The notes under the pieces were generated by a model. It was not told the DNA's origin. It did no database searches and was given only the letters and a program-made list of their open reading frames with translations. From contig JAKAQB010000004.1 in NCBI GenBank assembly GCA_021811865.1, positions 1-64,000 on the forward strand: DNA of 64,000 nt, in the 5' to 3' direction. Below, one piece after another: positions 35,492 to 43,110 of the stretch; the stretch's first letter is position 1; every line of letters begins with the position of its first letter. The translations under genes and the position numbers were made by a program. Source of the stretch: Actinomycetes bacterium (lineage in GTDB: Bacteria; Actinomycetota; Acidimicrobiia; Acidimicrobiales; Palsa-688).

Positions 35492-36187
35492 TCAGCGGAA
35501 CAGGTCCTCCCGGTGCGGCCGGACGACCTCGAGAGCCACCGACGCCTCCCGCAGCCAGGAGGGGTCGACGCCCCGGACGATCGCCACGGGGATCCCGCTC
35601 GCCTTTCCCATCACCAGCTCGGCGGCGCCGGCGAGCTCGTCAGCGACGCACACCTCGGTGACGGCGAGCTCCCGGCCGAGGGCGTCGCGGGTGCCCCGCA
35701 GGTCGATGACGCCGGCGACGCCGGCGGACCCGATGGCGACATCGGTGACGCCCCGTCGCCATGCCCGTCCGAAGGTGTCCGACACGATCACCCCCACCCG
35801 CACCCCGCACCGGCCGAGCAGACCGTCCCTGATGCGCCGGGCCGACCGGTCGGGGTCCACCGGCAGGAGGGCCGCCCAGCCGGACTCGACGTTGGAGAGG
35901 TCCACGCCGGCATTGGCGCAGACGAAGCCGTGCCGGGTCTCGGTCATGATCAGGTCGCCCCGACGCCGCAGGATCCTGACGGCCTCCCGCTCCACGATCG
36001 CCGCCCGCCCGGCGCGGTCGTCGGGGTCGACGGGCACGAGGCGGCCCTCCGCCTTCGAGACGACCTTCTGGGTGACGACGACCACGTCACCGTCCTGCAA
36101 CGCCGCGGCGGCGGAGACGAGGGCGGCGAGATCGTCGCCGGCCCGGACTTGGGGGATGCCCTCGACGGGCAGGAGCGTGATGCTCAC
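35492..36187 (-). CDS. cofE: F420-0:gamma-glutamyl ligase
   Basis: Adds glutamates to F420-0 (GTP-dependent), giving mature coenzyme F420. 231 residues, the stand-alone CofE form rather than the two-domain FbiB of mycobacteria (no nitroreductase half follows). Recognised by VEGIPQVRAGDDLAAL near the start, QKVVSKAEGR, SDTFGRAWRRG and GVIDLRGT. GTG 36187 overlaps the cofD stop by four bases, so both F420 genes are one unit. Confidence 0.92.
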   Translation of the reverse strand: MSITLLPVEGIPQVRAGDDLAALVSAAAALQDGDVVVVTQKVVSKAEGRLVPVDPDDRAGRAAIVEREAVRILRRRGDLIMTETRHGFVCANAGVDLSNVESGWAALLPVDPDRSARRIRDGLLGRCGVRVGVIVSDTFGRAWRRGVTDVAIGSAGVAGVIDLRGTRDALGRELAVTEVCVADELAGAAELVMGKASGIPVAIVRGVDPSWLREASVALEVVRPHREDLFR

Positions 36188-37116
36188 CCCCGTGCCGCCA
36201 GCACCGTGCGGGCCAGGGCGGCCGCCTCCTCCGGTCCCGACATGACTGTCGGGGCGACCACACAGCGCACGCCTTCGGCCTCGACCGCTGAGGCGTCGCC
36301 GGCGTCGGCGACGTCCACCACCAACGTCCCGGCCCAAGGCGCCCACAGCCGGGCCACGCCGGCGACGCTCGGCTCGTGACCGAGCTCGGCGAGCAACCGG
36401 TCGGCGGGGCCCTTGAGGGCCCGGCCGGCCACGATGGGCGAGACGGCGACCACCGAGTCCCGGCGCCTGGCGACGGCGTCGCCGATGCCGGGCACGGCCA
36501 GCACCGGCGCAACGGACACGATCGGGTTGGACGGGCAAACGACGACGAGGGCGGCGCCGGCGACGGCGTCGAGCACACCGGGTGCGGGGCGGGCGGCCCC
36601 GACGCCGGCGAAGCGCACGGCGGAGACCGCCACGTCGTGTCGGCGGCCCACGAAGTACTCCTGGAACCCGATCTCCGGGCCGCCGGCGAGGGTGACACGG
36701 GTCTCGACCCGGTCGTCCGACATCGGCAGGACCCTGACGCCCACACCCCAGCGTGCCGCGATCTCGGCTGTCACCTCGGTCAGGCTGGCACCCTCCGAGA
36801 GGCGTGTCGTGCGGAACAGGTGCGTGCCGAGGTCCCCGTCGCCGAGGTTGAACCACGTGAGCCTGCCGCCCGACAGGGCGCGCAGCTCGGCCATGGCCTC
36901 CCACGTCTCGTCCCGCCGCCCCCACCCGGTGTCGGGGTTGGAGGCGCCGCCGAGGGTGTAGACGACGGTGTCCACGTCGGGGCTCACGTACAGGCCGTGG
37001 AGGACAACGTCGTCGCCGGTGTTGACCACGGCCGTGAGCTCGGAGGGGGGCACGACGGCGGCCAGCGCCCGCAGCATCCGGGCACCGCCCACGCCGCCGG
37101 CGAGGGCGGTGAGCAC
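36184..37116 (-). CDS. cofD: 2-phospho-L-lactate transferase (FbiA/CofD)
   Basis: Joins the lactyl/enolpyruvyl phosphate moiety to Fo to make F420-0 (or its dehydro form). 310 residues with AGGVGGARMLRAL near the start, VVNTGDDVVLHGLYVSPDVDT and the nucleotide loop CPSNPIVSV. GTG 37116 is chosen because it begins the family N-terminus and TACGGT lies six bases upstream; the longer upstream frame runs into repeats. Its presence with cofE shows that the organism makes F420. Confidence 0.93.
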   Translation of the reverse strand: MLTALAGGVGGARMLRALAAVVPPSELTAVVNTGDDVVLHGLYVSPDVDTVVYTLGGASNPDTGWGRRDETWEAMAELRALSGGRLTWFNLGDGDLGTHLFRTTRLSEGASLTEVTAEIAARWGVGVRVLPMSDDRVETRVTLAGGPEIGFQEYFVGRRHDVAVSAVRFAGVGAARPAPGVLDAVAGAALVVVCPSNPIVSVAPVLAVPGIGDAVARRRDSVVAVSPIVAGRALKGPADRLLAELGHEPSVAGVARLWAPWAGTLVVDVADAGDASAVEAEGVRCVVAPTVMSGPEEAAALARTVLAARG

Positions 37117-37219
37117 CAACGCACCGTACCCGCTCGTGGTCCAGCCCCTGGCGGTGCCCGGCACCGACCGGAGCTGGGTGCGCTCGTGGAGGTGGGGGGA
37201 TCCAGGCCCGGAACCGGCG

Positions 37220-37365
37220 CTCAATGCACCGAGGTGCTGGCGGCGCCGCCGGCGCAGGGGGATCGCCTGCTGGCGCGCGGGCGCCGGCGCAGGGGGATCG
37301 CCTGCTGGCGCGCGGGCGCCGGCGCAGGGGGGTCGCCTGCTGGCGCGCGGGCGCCGGCGCAGGGG
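37220..37365. repeat. GGCGCC-core array, 35-bp units x3, with flanking CTCAATGCACCGA
   Basis: Three tandem 35-bp units at 37261-37295, 37296-37330 and 37331-37365; the first two are identical and the third differs at one position near its start. Each unit carries GGGCGCCGGCGCAGGGG at its end. A partial unit precedes them (37241-37260). CTCAATGCACCGA at 37220-37232 is identical over 13 bases to the reverse complement of 10438-10450 beside the other array. It fills the gap between divergent cofD and a glycosyltransferase. Confidence 0.85.
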
Positions 37366-37400
37366 GTGGCCGGCGCACCAGCCGGTACGCTCGCCGCCCC

Positions 37401-38504
37401 ATGGCCACCGTCGCCGTCGACGCCGCACCCCTGCTCGGCCGGCCGACGGGGGTGGGGGTGGCGGTGAGGGGCCTGCTCGAGGCGCTGGCGCGGCAGCGGC
37501 CCGCCGGAGACCTGCTCGCCTACGGGCTGACCGGCACCGGCTGGCGGCAGTTGCGCCTGGTCCTCCCCCCCGGCGTCGGCCACGCGCGGGCGGCCATGCC
37601 AGCGCGGCCGTTGCTCGCCATATGGGCGCGGCGCGACACGCCGCCGGCGGAGTGGTGGACGGGACCGGTCGGCGTGGTCCACGGCACCAACTTCGTCGTC
37701 CCGCCGACCCGCCGGGCGGCCCGTCTCGTGACCGTGAACGACCTGACGCCGCTCCGCTTCCCCGAGCTGGTGACGCCGGCGTCGCGCCGGTACCCCGAGC
37801 TCGTCCGCCGCGCCGTCGAGGGGGGGGCGCACGTCCACACCCCCTCGGCGTGGGTGGCGGCGGAGCTGCGCGACCACCTGGGCGTGCCGGCCCAACGCCT
37901 CCACGTCATCGCGTGGGGCGTCCCGCCGGCGCCCGCCGTTGCCGCCGCACCCGCCGCTGGCGCCCACGACGGCCCGCCGTACATCTTGGCGGTGGGGACC
38001 TCCGAGCCCCGCAAGGACCTGCCGCTGCTCGTCGCCGCCTTCGACCGGGTGGCCGCCGAGGTGGCCGACGTGCGGCTCCGCCTGGCCGGGCCGGAGGGGT
38101 GGGGGGAGGCGGCCCTGGCGGCCGCGATCGCCGCCGCCGCCCACCGGGACCGCATCGAGCGGGCCGGCTGGGTGGCCGACATGGCGCCGCTCCTGGCCGG
38201 CGCCGCCGTCTTCGCCTACCCGTCGCGCTACGAGGGCTTCGGCTTCCCGCCGCTCGAGGCGATGGCGGCCGGGGTCCCGGTGGTGGCGACCGCCGCCGGT
38301 GCCGTGCCCGAGGTGGTGGGCTCCGCCGCCGAGGTGGTGGCGCCGGGCGACGCCGACGCCCTCGCCGCCGCCCTGGTGCGGGTGCTGACCGACGAGCGCC
38401 GGCGGCAGGAGCTGGTGGCGGCCGGGCGCGAGCGGGCCGCCGCCTTCGGTTGGGACCGCGTCGCTCTGGCGTTTGGGGCGCTCTACGACAGGCTCGTGTC
38501 CTAG
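37401..38504 (+). CDS. Family 4 glycosyltransferase
   Basis: 367-residue GT-B enzyme. N-terminal domain starts DAAPLLGRPTGVGVAVRGLLEAL; the C-terminal donor-binding domain has AVGTSEPRKDLPLLVAAF (about 194-211) and the EX7E region YPSRYEGFGFPPLEAMAAGVPVV (about 271-294). This combination is typical of mannosyl- or rhamnosyltransferases of exopolysaccharide clusters. ATG 37401 is nine bases after TACGCT. It ends in a TAG whose bases overlap the stop of the convergent glycosyltransferase. Confidence 0.88.
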   Translation: MATVAVDAAPLLGRPTGVGVAVRGLLEALARQRPAGDLLAYGLTGTGWRQLRLVLPPGVGHARAAMPARPLLAIWARRDTPPAEWWTGPVGVVHGTNFVVPPTRRAARLVTVNDLTPLRFPELVTPASRRYPELVRRAVEGGAHVHTPSAWVAAELRDHLGVPAQRLHVIAWGVPPAPAVAAAPAAGAHDGPPYILAVGTSEPRKDLPLLVAAFDRVAAEVADVRLRLAGPEGWGEAALAAAIAAAAHRDRIERAGWVADMAPLLAGAAVFAYPSRYEGFGFPPLEAMAAGVPVVATAAGAVPEVVGSAAEVVAPGDADALAAALVRVLTDERRRQELVAAGRERAAAFGWDRVALAFGALYDRLVS

Positions 38505-39676
38505 CCGAAAACCGCCGCCCTCCCCGGCCGCCCTCCGCCCATCGGCACCCGCCGCCGGCGGCTCCCGCCGAGCAGCTCGCCGAAGAGGGCGTTCCAATCT
38601 GGCTCGTGGGTGGCGCGCAGGACGCCCCGGGCACGCCGGGCGGCCGCGGACGACGGCCCGGCCGGGAGGAGGGCGGCCACGGCGCCGGCCAGGGCGACGG
38701 GGTCGCCGGCGGGCACGAGGCGGCCGGCGGAGGAGTCGAGCCCTTCCAGGATCTCCACCGGCCCGCCGGTGTCACCGGCGACGACGGGCGTGCCGCTGGC
38801 GAGCGCCTCGGCGTGCACCAACCCGAACGGCTCGGGCTCGGTGGACACCTGCACGAACACGTCGAGGTCGGCCATCAGCTGCGGCATGTCACGCCGGGGC
38901 CCGAGCCAGCGCACGCCGAGTCCCGCCGCCCGGCGGGCCAGCCCGGCGGCGAGCTCCTCCTTGCCGCCTACGGGCGCGCCGGCGACGACCACCTGGACGC
39001 CCGCCGGGAGGAGCGGCACGGCGTCGAGGAGCACCCCGAAGCCCTTCCAGGTGTCGATGCGTGCCGCCGACCCCACGAGCGCCACATCGTCGGGGATGCC
39101 CTCGGCGGCCCGGAACACCCCGGCGCGCGCCGGGGAGAACTCCGGCGCCGGCGGGTCGAGGACCACCCTGACGTTGGCCTGGTCGAGCTGGGCGGCCACG
39201 GCTCGTGAGGTGGCGACGACGATGTCGGCGTAGCGGCGTGCCAGGAGGCGTTCGACCCGCAAGGCGGTGGGGGACTGGACGACGATCTCGCGGGCGTGCC
39301 AGACGTGGGGTCGTCGCACCATTCGCGCCGCTGCCCACCCGTACCAGGAGTGCAGCGAGTTGGTGTGCACCACGTCGGCGCCGACCCGCCCGGCGAGGGT
39401 GGCGAGGGCGGCGACGCTGCCCGGCCAGCGGGCCGCGTACGCCCCCGCCCAGTGCAGCCTGCCGCCCTGGGTCGTCAGTCGTGGCATCGCCACGACGTGC
39501 AGCCTGACCCCGGCGGCGGCATACTCGGCGGCCAGCACGGCCGGGTGCGGCACGGCGACGTGGCACTCCCACCCCGCTGTGGCGAGGGCGGCGAGCATGC
39601 GGATGAGAGCCGTCTCCGAGCCGCCCCCGTCGGCGGCCGGCTGGACCGTGAGGAGGCGCCGGGTGCGGGTTGGCAT
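38501..39676 (-). CDS. Family 4 glycosyltransferase
   Basis: 391-residue GT-B enzyme: acceptor domain with QPAADGGGSETALIRMLAAL near 12, VVHTNSLHSWYGWAAA, and donor domain with GSAARIDTWKGFGVLLDAV and STEPEPFGLVHAEALASGTPVV carrying the EX7E glutamates. ATG 39676 is preferred over TTG 39679. It overlaps the start of the next divergent GT4 gene by 14 bases and the 3' end of the previous one by four bases, an unusually compressed arrangement. The specific sugar cannot be inferred. Confidence 0.87.
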   Translation of the reverse strand: MPTRTRRLLTVQPAADGGGSETALIRMLAALATAGWECHVAVPHPAVLAAEYAAAGVRLHVVAMPRLTTQGGRLHWAGAYAARWPGSVAALATLAGRVGADVVHTNSLHSWYGWAAARMVRRPHVWHAREIVVQSPTALRVERLLARRYADIVVATSRAVAAQLDQANVRVVLDPPAPEFSPARAGVFRAAEGIPDDVALVGSAARIDTWKGFGVLLDAVPLLPAGVQVVVAGAPVGGKEELAAGLARRAAGLGVRWLGPRRDMPQLMADLDVFVQVSTEPEPFGLVHAEALASGTPVVAGDTGGPVEILEGLDSSAGRLVPAGDPVALAGAVAALLPAGPSSAAARRARGVLRATHEPDWNALFGELLGGSRRRRVPMGGGRPGRAAVFG

Positions 39677-40783
39677 CAACGTGGAGCAGCTCCTGTCCCC
39701 GTCGCCGGGGGTGTCGGCCGTTACGCGGCGCAGCTCGTGATGCTACTGGCGACCCTCCCACCGACTGACGACCCGGTGCCGTTCGTGGCCCGCCACCGGC
39801 CCGGGCAGGTGGCCGAGGGGCTCGCCGGCTCCGGCCTCGGTCCGGAGGTGACCAGGCTGCCCTTTCCCCGGAAGCTCCTCTACGAGACATGGGTGCGCTT
39901 GGGCCTGCCGCCGCTCGCCTGGGGCGCCCCCGCCCTCCGCCACCTCGACGTCGTCCACGCCCCTTCCGTCGCCGTCCCCGGGCGGCCCGGCGCCCCGCTG
40001 GTGGTCACCGTCCACGACGCCGCTCCTCTGCTGTTCCCCGACGCCTTCACCGGCCGGGGCCGGCGCTGGCACGCCCTCGGCGCCGCCGCCGCCGCCCGCC
40101 GGGCCGATCTCGTCATCGCCCCGAGCGCCGCCGCCGCCGAGGAGATCGCCGGGCACACCCCCATCCCTGCGGCCCGGATCCGGGTGGTGCACCACGCCGT
40201 GGCCACGCCCCCCGCCGGCGGGCGCCTGCCGGCCGGTCTCGGCGGGGTGCCGTTCGTGCTGTGGGTCGGCTCCCTCGAGCCGCGCAAGGGCGTCGCCACC
40301 GTCGTGGAGGCGATGGCCGCTCTCGGTGCCGGCCGGCGCGGCGCCCGGCTCGTGCTCGCCGGCTACGCCGGCTGGCTGACCGACGACCTCGTGCCCCCAC
40401 GGGCTCGCCACTCGCTCGGCGCCGACCTCGTCACCCTCGGCCGGGTGTCCGAACCCGACCTGTGGGAGCTGTACCGGGCGGCGACCGTGTTCGCCTTCCC
40501 GAGCCGCCACGAGGGTTTCGGCCTCCCGCCGCTCGAGGCCATGAGCCAAGGGGCTCCGGTCGTCGCGTCGGACCTGCCGAGCACCCGCGAGGTCCTCGGC
40601 GGCGCAGCCGAGCTCGTCCCCGCCGGGGACGTCGGCGCCTGGTCGGCAGCGCTCGGGGCGCTCCTCGGCGACGACGCCTCCCGGCGGGCGCACGCCGGTG
40701 CAGGGCGGCTGCAGGCGGCGCGCTACACGCCGGAGGCGTTCGTCAGCGCGACGCGGGCCGTCTACCGGGAGGCGATCGGCTGA
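39663..40783 (+). CDS. Family 4 glycosyltransferase with a frameshift near the N-terminus
   Basis: The N-terminus VRVGINVEQLLSPSPG is read from GTG 39663 in one frame, while GVGRYAAQL and the rest (about 355 residues) are in another. One extra G in the G5 run at 39707-39711 would join them into the canonical SPGGVGRYAAQL of GT4 enzymes. The remainder is intact: VVHAPSVAVP, WVGSLEPRKGVATVVEAM, and FPSRHEGFGLPPLEAMSQGAPVV with both EX7E glutamates. It is either a sequencing/assembly error, a true frameshift mutation, or phase variation in a homopolymer. If not repaired, translation could restart at the GTG-ATG near 39740, losing the first strand of the fold. Confidence 0.8.
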
Positions 40784-40814
40784 GGCGATCAGCTGATCCG
40801 GTACGGTCGGTCCG

Positions 40815-41726
40815 GTGCGCGTGCTCATGACCGGGGCCAGCGGGTTCGTCGGCCGCTGGATGGAGGCGGACCTGGCGGCCGCCGGCGACGAGGTCGTGTG
40901 CCTCCCCGAGGACGTCGACGTCCGCGACCGCGACGCCTTGGGCGCGGCTGTCGCCACGGCCGCGCCCGACGCCGTCTGCCACCTGGCGGCCCAGGCGAGC
41001 GTGCGGGCTTCGTGGGACGACGCTCCGGCGACCTTCGGGGTGAACACGCTCGGGACGGTGCACCTCCTCGAGGCCGTCGCCCGGCTGGCGGCACCACCGA
41101 GGGTGCTGCTTGTGAGCTCGGCGGAGGTCTACGGGGCGGTGGCCGGCGACGCCCTGCCGATCGGGGAGACCGAGCCGTTCCGCCCCGCCAACCCCTACGC
41201 GGCCAGCAAGGCCGCCGCCGAGCTGGCCGGCCTCCAGGCGTGGCTGGGCAGGGGGGCGTGGGTCGTGCGGGCACGCCCGTTCAACCACACAGGGCCGGGG
41301 CAGGCGCCCGACTTCGTGGTGCCGGCCCTGGCGCGACAGATCGTGGAGGCAGCCGCGACCGGCGCCCCCCGCCTCCTCGTGGGCAACGTCTCCGTCCGCC
41401 GCGACCTGACCGACGTGCGCGACGTCGTGCGCGCCTACCGGCTGCTGCTCGAGCGGGGCGAGCCGGGCGAGGCCTACAACGTCTGCCGCGGGGAGTCGGT
41501 CGCGATCGCGGACCTCGTCACCCGGCTCCTCCGCCTGGCGGGGCAGGAGGGCATGCCCGTCGAAGTCGACCCGTCCCGCCTGCGGCCGGCGGACGTCCCC
41601 GACCTCCGCGGCGACAACACCCGACTCCGGGCTGCAACCGGGTGGCGCCCGGAGATCGACCTCGACCGCACGCTCGGCGACGTGCTCGCCTACTGGCGGC
41701 AGCGGCAGGGCTCGCCGCCCGCCTGA
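40815..41726 (+). CDS. rmd: GDP-4-dehydro-6-deoxy-D-mannose reductase-like SDR
   Basis: 303-residue extended SDR with GASGFVGRWM (7-16), SSAEVYG (Ser101/102) and PYAASK (Tyr128, Lys132) intact. RPFNHTGPGQAPDFVVPALARQI and RRDLTDVRDVVRAY are typical of the GDP-mannose 4,6-dehydratase/RMD group, and the short length and missing dehydratase Glu favour the reductase (RMD) that makes GDP-D-rhamnose. No GMD dehydratase gene is in this window. GTG 40815 follows TACGGT by seven bases. Confidence 0.8.
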   Translation: MRVLMTGASGFVGRWMEADLAAAGDEVVCLPEDVDVRDRDALGAAVATAAPDAVCHLAAQASVRASWDDAPATFGVNTLGTVHLLEAVARLAAPPRVLLVSSAEVYGAVAGDALPIGETEPFRPANPYAASKAAAELAGLQAWLGRGAWVVRARPFNHTGPGQAPDFVVPALARQIVEAAATGAPRLLVGNVSVRRDLTDVRDVVRAYRLLLERGEPGEAYNVCRGESVAIADLVTRLLRLAGQEGMPVEVDPSRLRPADVPDLRGDNTRLRAATGWRPEIDLDRTLGDVLAYWRQRQGSPPA

Positions 41727-41905
41727 GACCTCTCACCCTGGTTGTCGGGCCGAGGCCGTCAGACGGCCGGCGGGCGGTGCTTCGCACCTGTTCATCATCT
41801 CTTCGGGCTTGGTACACCCCCGCTTCTGTCTGGCGAAACCCTCAGGTAATAGACACAGGAAGTAGGACGCCGCGGACGGCGGCAGGACCCTGGAGAGAAT
41901 CACAG

Positions 41906-42343
41906 TTGGCCCAGATCACCTTGGAGGGCGTGTCCAAGACATTGGGCCGTGCCGGCGAGCCGGTGGTGGATTCCATCGACTTGGAGATCGACGAGGGAGA
42001 GCTCGTCGTGCTGCTCGGCCCGTCGGGTTGCGGCAAGACGACCACGCTCCGGCTCATCGCCGGCCTGGAGAAATTGACCTCGGGCCAGTTGCGCTTCGAC
42101 GGGCGGATCATGAATGACGTACCGGGCGACCAACGTCACATCGGCATGGTGTTCCAGAATTACGCGCTGTATCCCCATATGGCTCACATACTCACGGCAT
42201 TCCTGAGCGATGGGGGCGAGGTGCCGGCGGTACTCGAAAGTGCCTTCCAGCAAGTTGTGACGGGGGCGGTGCCCGTGGGATCAGGTCTCGCCAAACTCGA
42301 CTCGCAGGGCGACGGGTACATGCGCGGGGCCAGCGAGCTGTGA
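41906..42343 (+). pseudogene. Chimeric remnant: sugar-ABC ATPase N-terminus fused to a binding-protein-like tail
   Basis: 145 codons. Residues 1-92 are a MalK/UgpC-type ATPase start with Walker A GPSGCGKTT (38-46) and Q-loop VFQNYALYPHM; it then stops matching before the signature and Walker B motifs. The tail (about 93-145, for example PAVLESAFQQVVTGAVPVGSGLAKLDSQG) resembles the C-terminal helices of sugar-binding lipoproteins. The simplest reading is that one deletion fused the first and last parts of an ABC operon near 42182. TTG 41906 has GGAGAG upstream. GC content is lower and codons differ from neighbours. Its stop overlaps the start of the response regulator. Confidence 0.6.
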
Positions 42344-43110
42344 CGGCGGCAGTCGTGACCGCCGAGCGGGTGGTCCCCGAGGGTCGGGAGAGGGCCGTCG
42401 CTAGGGTGCTGGTCGTGGAGGACGACCGGGAGCTGGCGGCGGCGGTCGCCGCCACCCTGACCGACGAGTACTACGACGTGAGCGTCGCCGGCGACGGGGA
42501 GGAGGCCCTGGAGCTGGCAAGGGCCAGTGCGTTCGACGCGGCCCTCGTGGACCTGCTCCTGCCGGGGCTCGCCGGCAGCGAGGTCTGCCGGGTCCTCCGC
42601 GAGGTCAGCCCGCACACCTCCGTCCTGGTCATGACCGCCCTCGGCAGCCCGGACGACGTGCTGCGGGGATTCGAGTCGGGTGCCGACGACTACCTGGTCA
42701 AGCCGTTCGGCTTGGCGGAGCTGCGGGCACGCCTGCACGCGGTGCTCCGCCGTCACGGTCCACCACCCTCCGCTCCGTCGGGCGTTGGCACCGCCGTGGT
42801 GCACAGCTTCGGGGGCTTGCACCTCGACACCGAGTCGGGTCGGGTGTGGGTGCGACAGGCCGAGGTTCACCTGCGTCCCCGGGAGCGGGCCCTGCTCGAG
42901 GTCTTGCTGCGTAGCCCAGGGCTGGTGCTCACGCGGCGGACGATCAAAGCTGCGGTGTGGGGAGCCGGTTCCGGCGCAGGCGTGGCGGACGCGACGATCC
43001 TCTACCACGTCTCGCAGCTACGGAGGAGCCTCGTCGCGGCTGGAGCGGGTTGCGTGATCGAGACGGTCTACGGGCTCGGCTGGCGGCTCGTTGCCTGCCC
43101 CGGCGGCTGA
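42340..43110 (+). CDS. OmpR-family response regulator
   Basis: 256 residues: receiver domain (about 22-135; acidic pair Glu27-Asp28-Asp29, phosphoacceptor Asp71 in LVDLLLPG, Lys in LVKPFG) and C-terminal winged helix (about 150-250; RPRERALLEVLLRSPG, YGLGWRLV). GTG 42340 overlaps the chimeric ABC remnant by four bases; later in-frame GTG codons near 42400 could also start it. It is followed without a gap by its sensor kinase, forming a standard two-component pair. DNA targets are unknown, but the coupled etf gene is an obvious candidate. Confidence 0.9.
   Translation: MTAAVVTAERVVPEGRERAVARVLVVEDDRELAAAVAATLTDEYYDVSVAGDGEEALELARASAFDAALVDLLLPGLAGSEVCRVLREVSPHTSVLVMTALGSPDDVLRGFESGADDYLVKPFGLAELRARLHAVLRRHGPPPSAPSGVGTAVVHSFGGLHLDTESGRVWVRQAEVHLRPRERALLEVLLRSPGLVLTRRTIKAAVWGAGSGAGVADATILYHVSQLRRSLVAAGAGCVIETVYGLGWRLVACPGG

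Noticed and set aside
35492..36187. Two-domain FbiB
   Set aside because: The protein ends after the CofE domain and no nitroreductase half follows; the nitroreductase fragment at 21.6 kb is unrelated by position.
37261..37365. CRISPR array
   Set aside because: Units are directly tandem with no unique spacers, and no cas genes are in the window.
39296..39706. Upstream extension of the third GT4 in its main frame
   Set aside because: It is antisense to the preceding glycosyltransferase and low-complexity; the true N-terminus is found in the other frame from GTG 39663.
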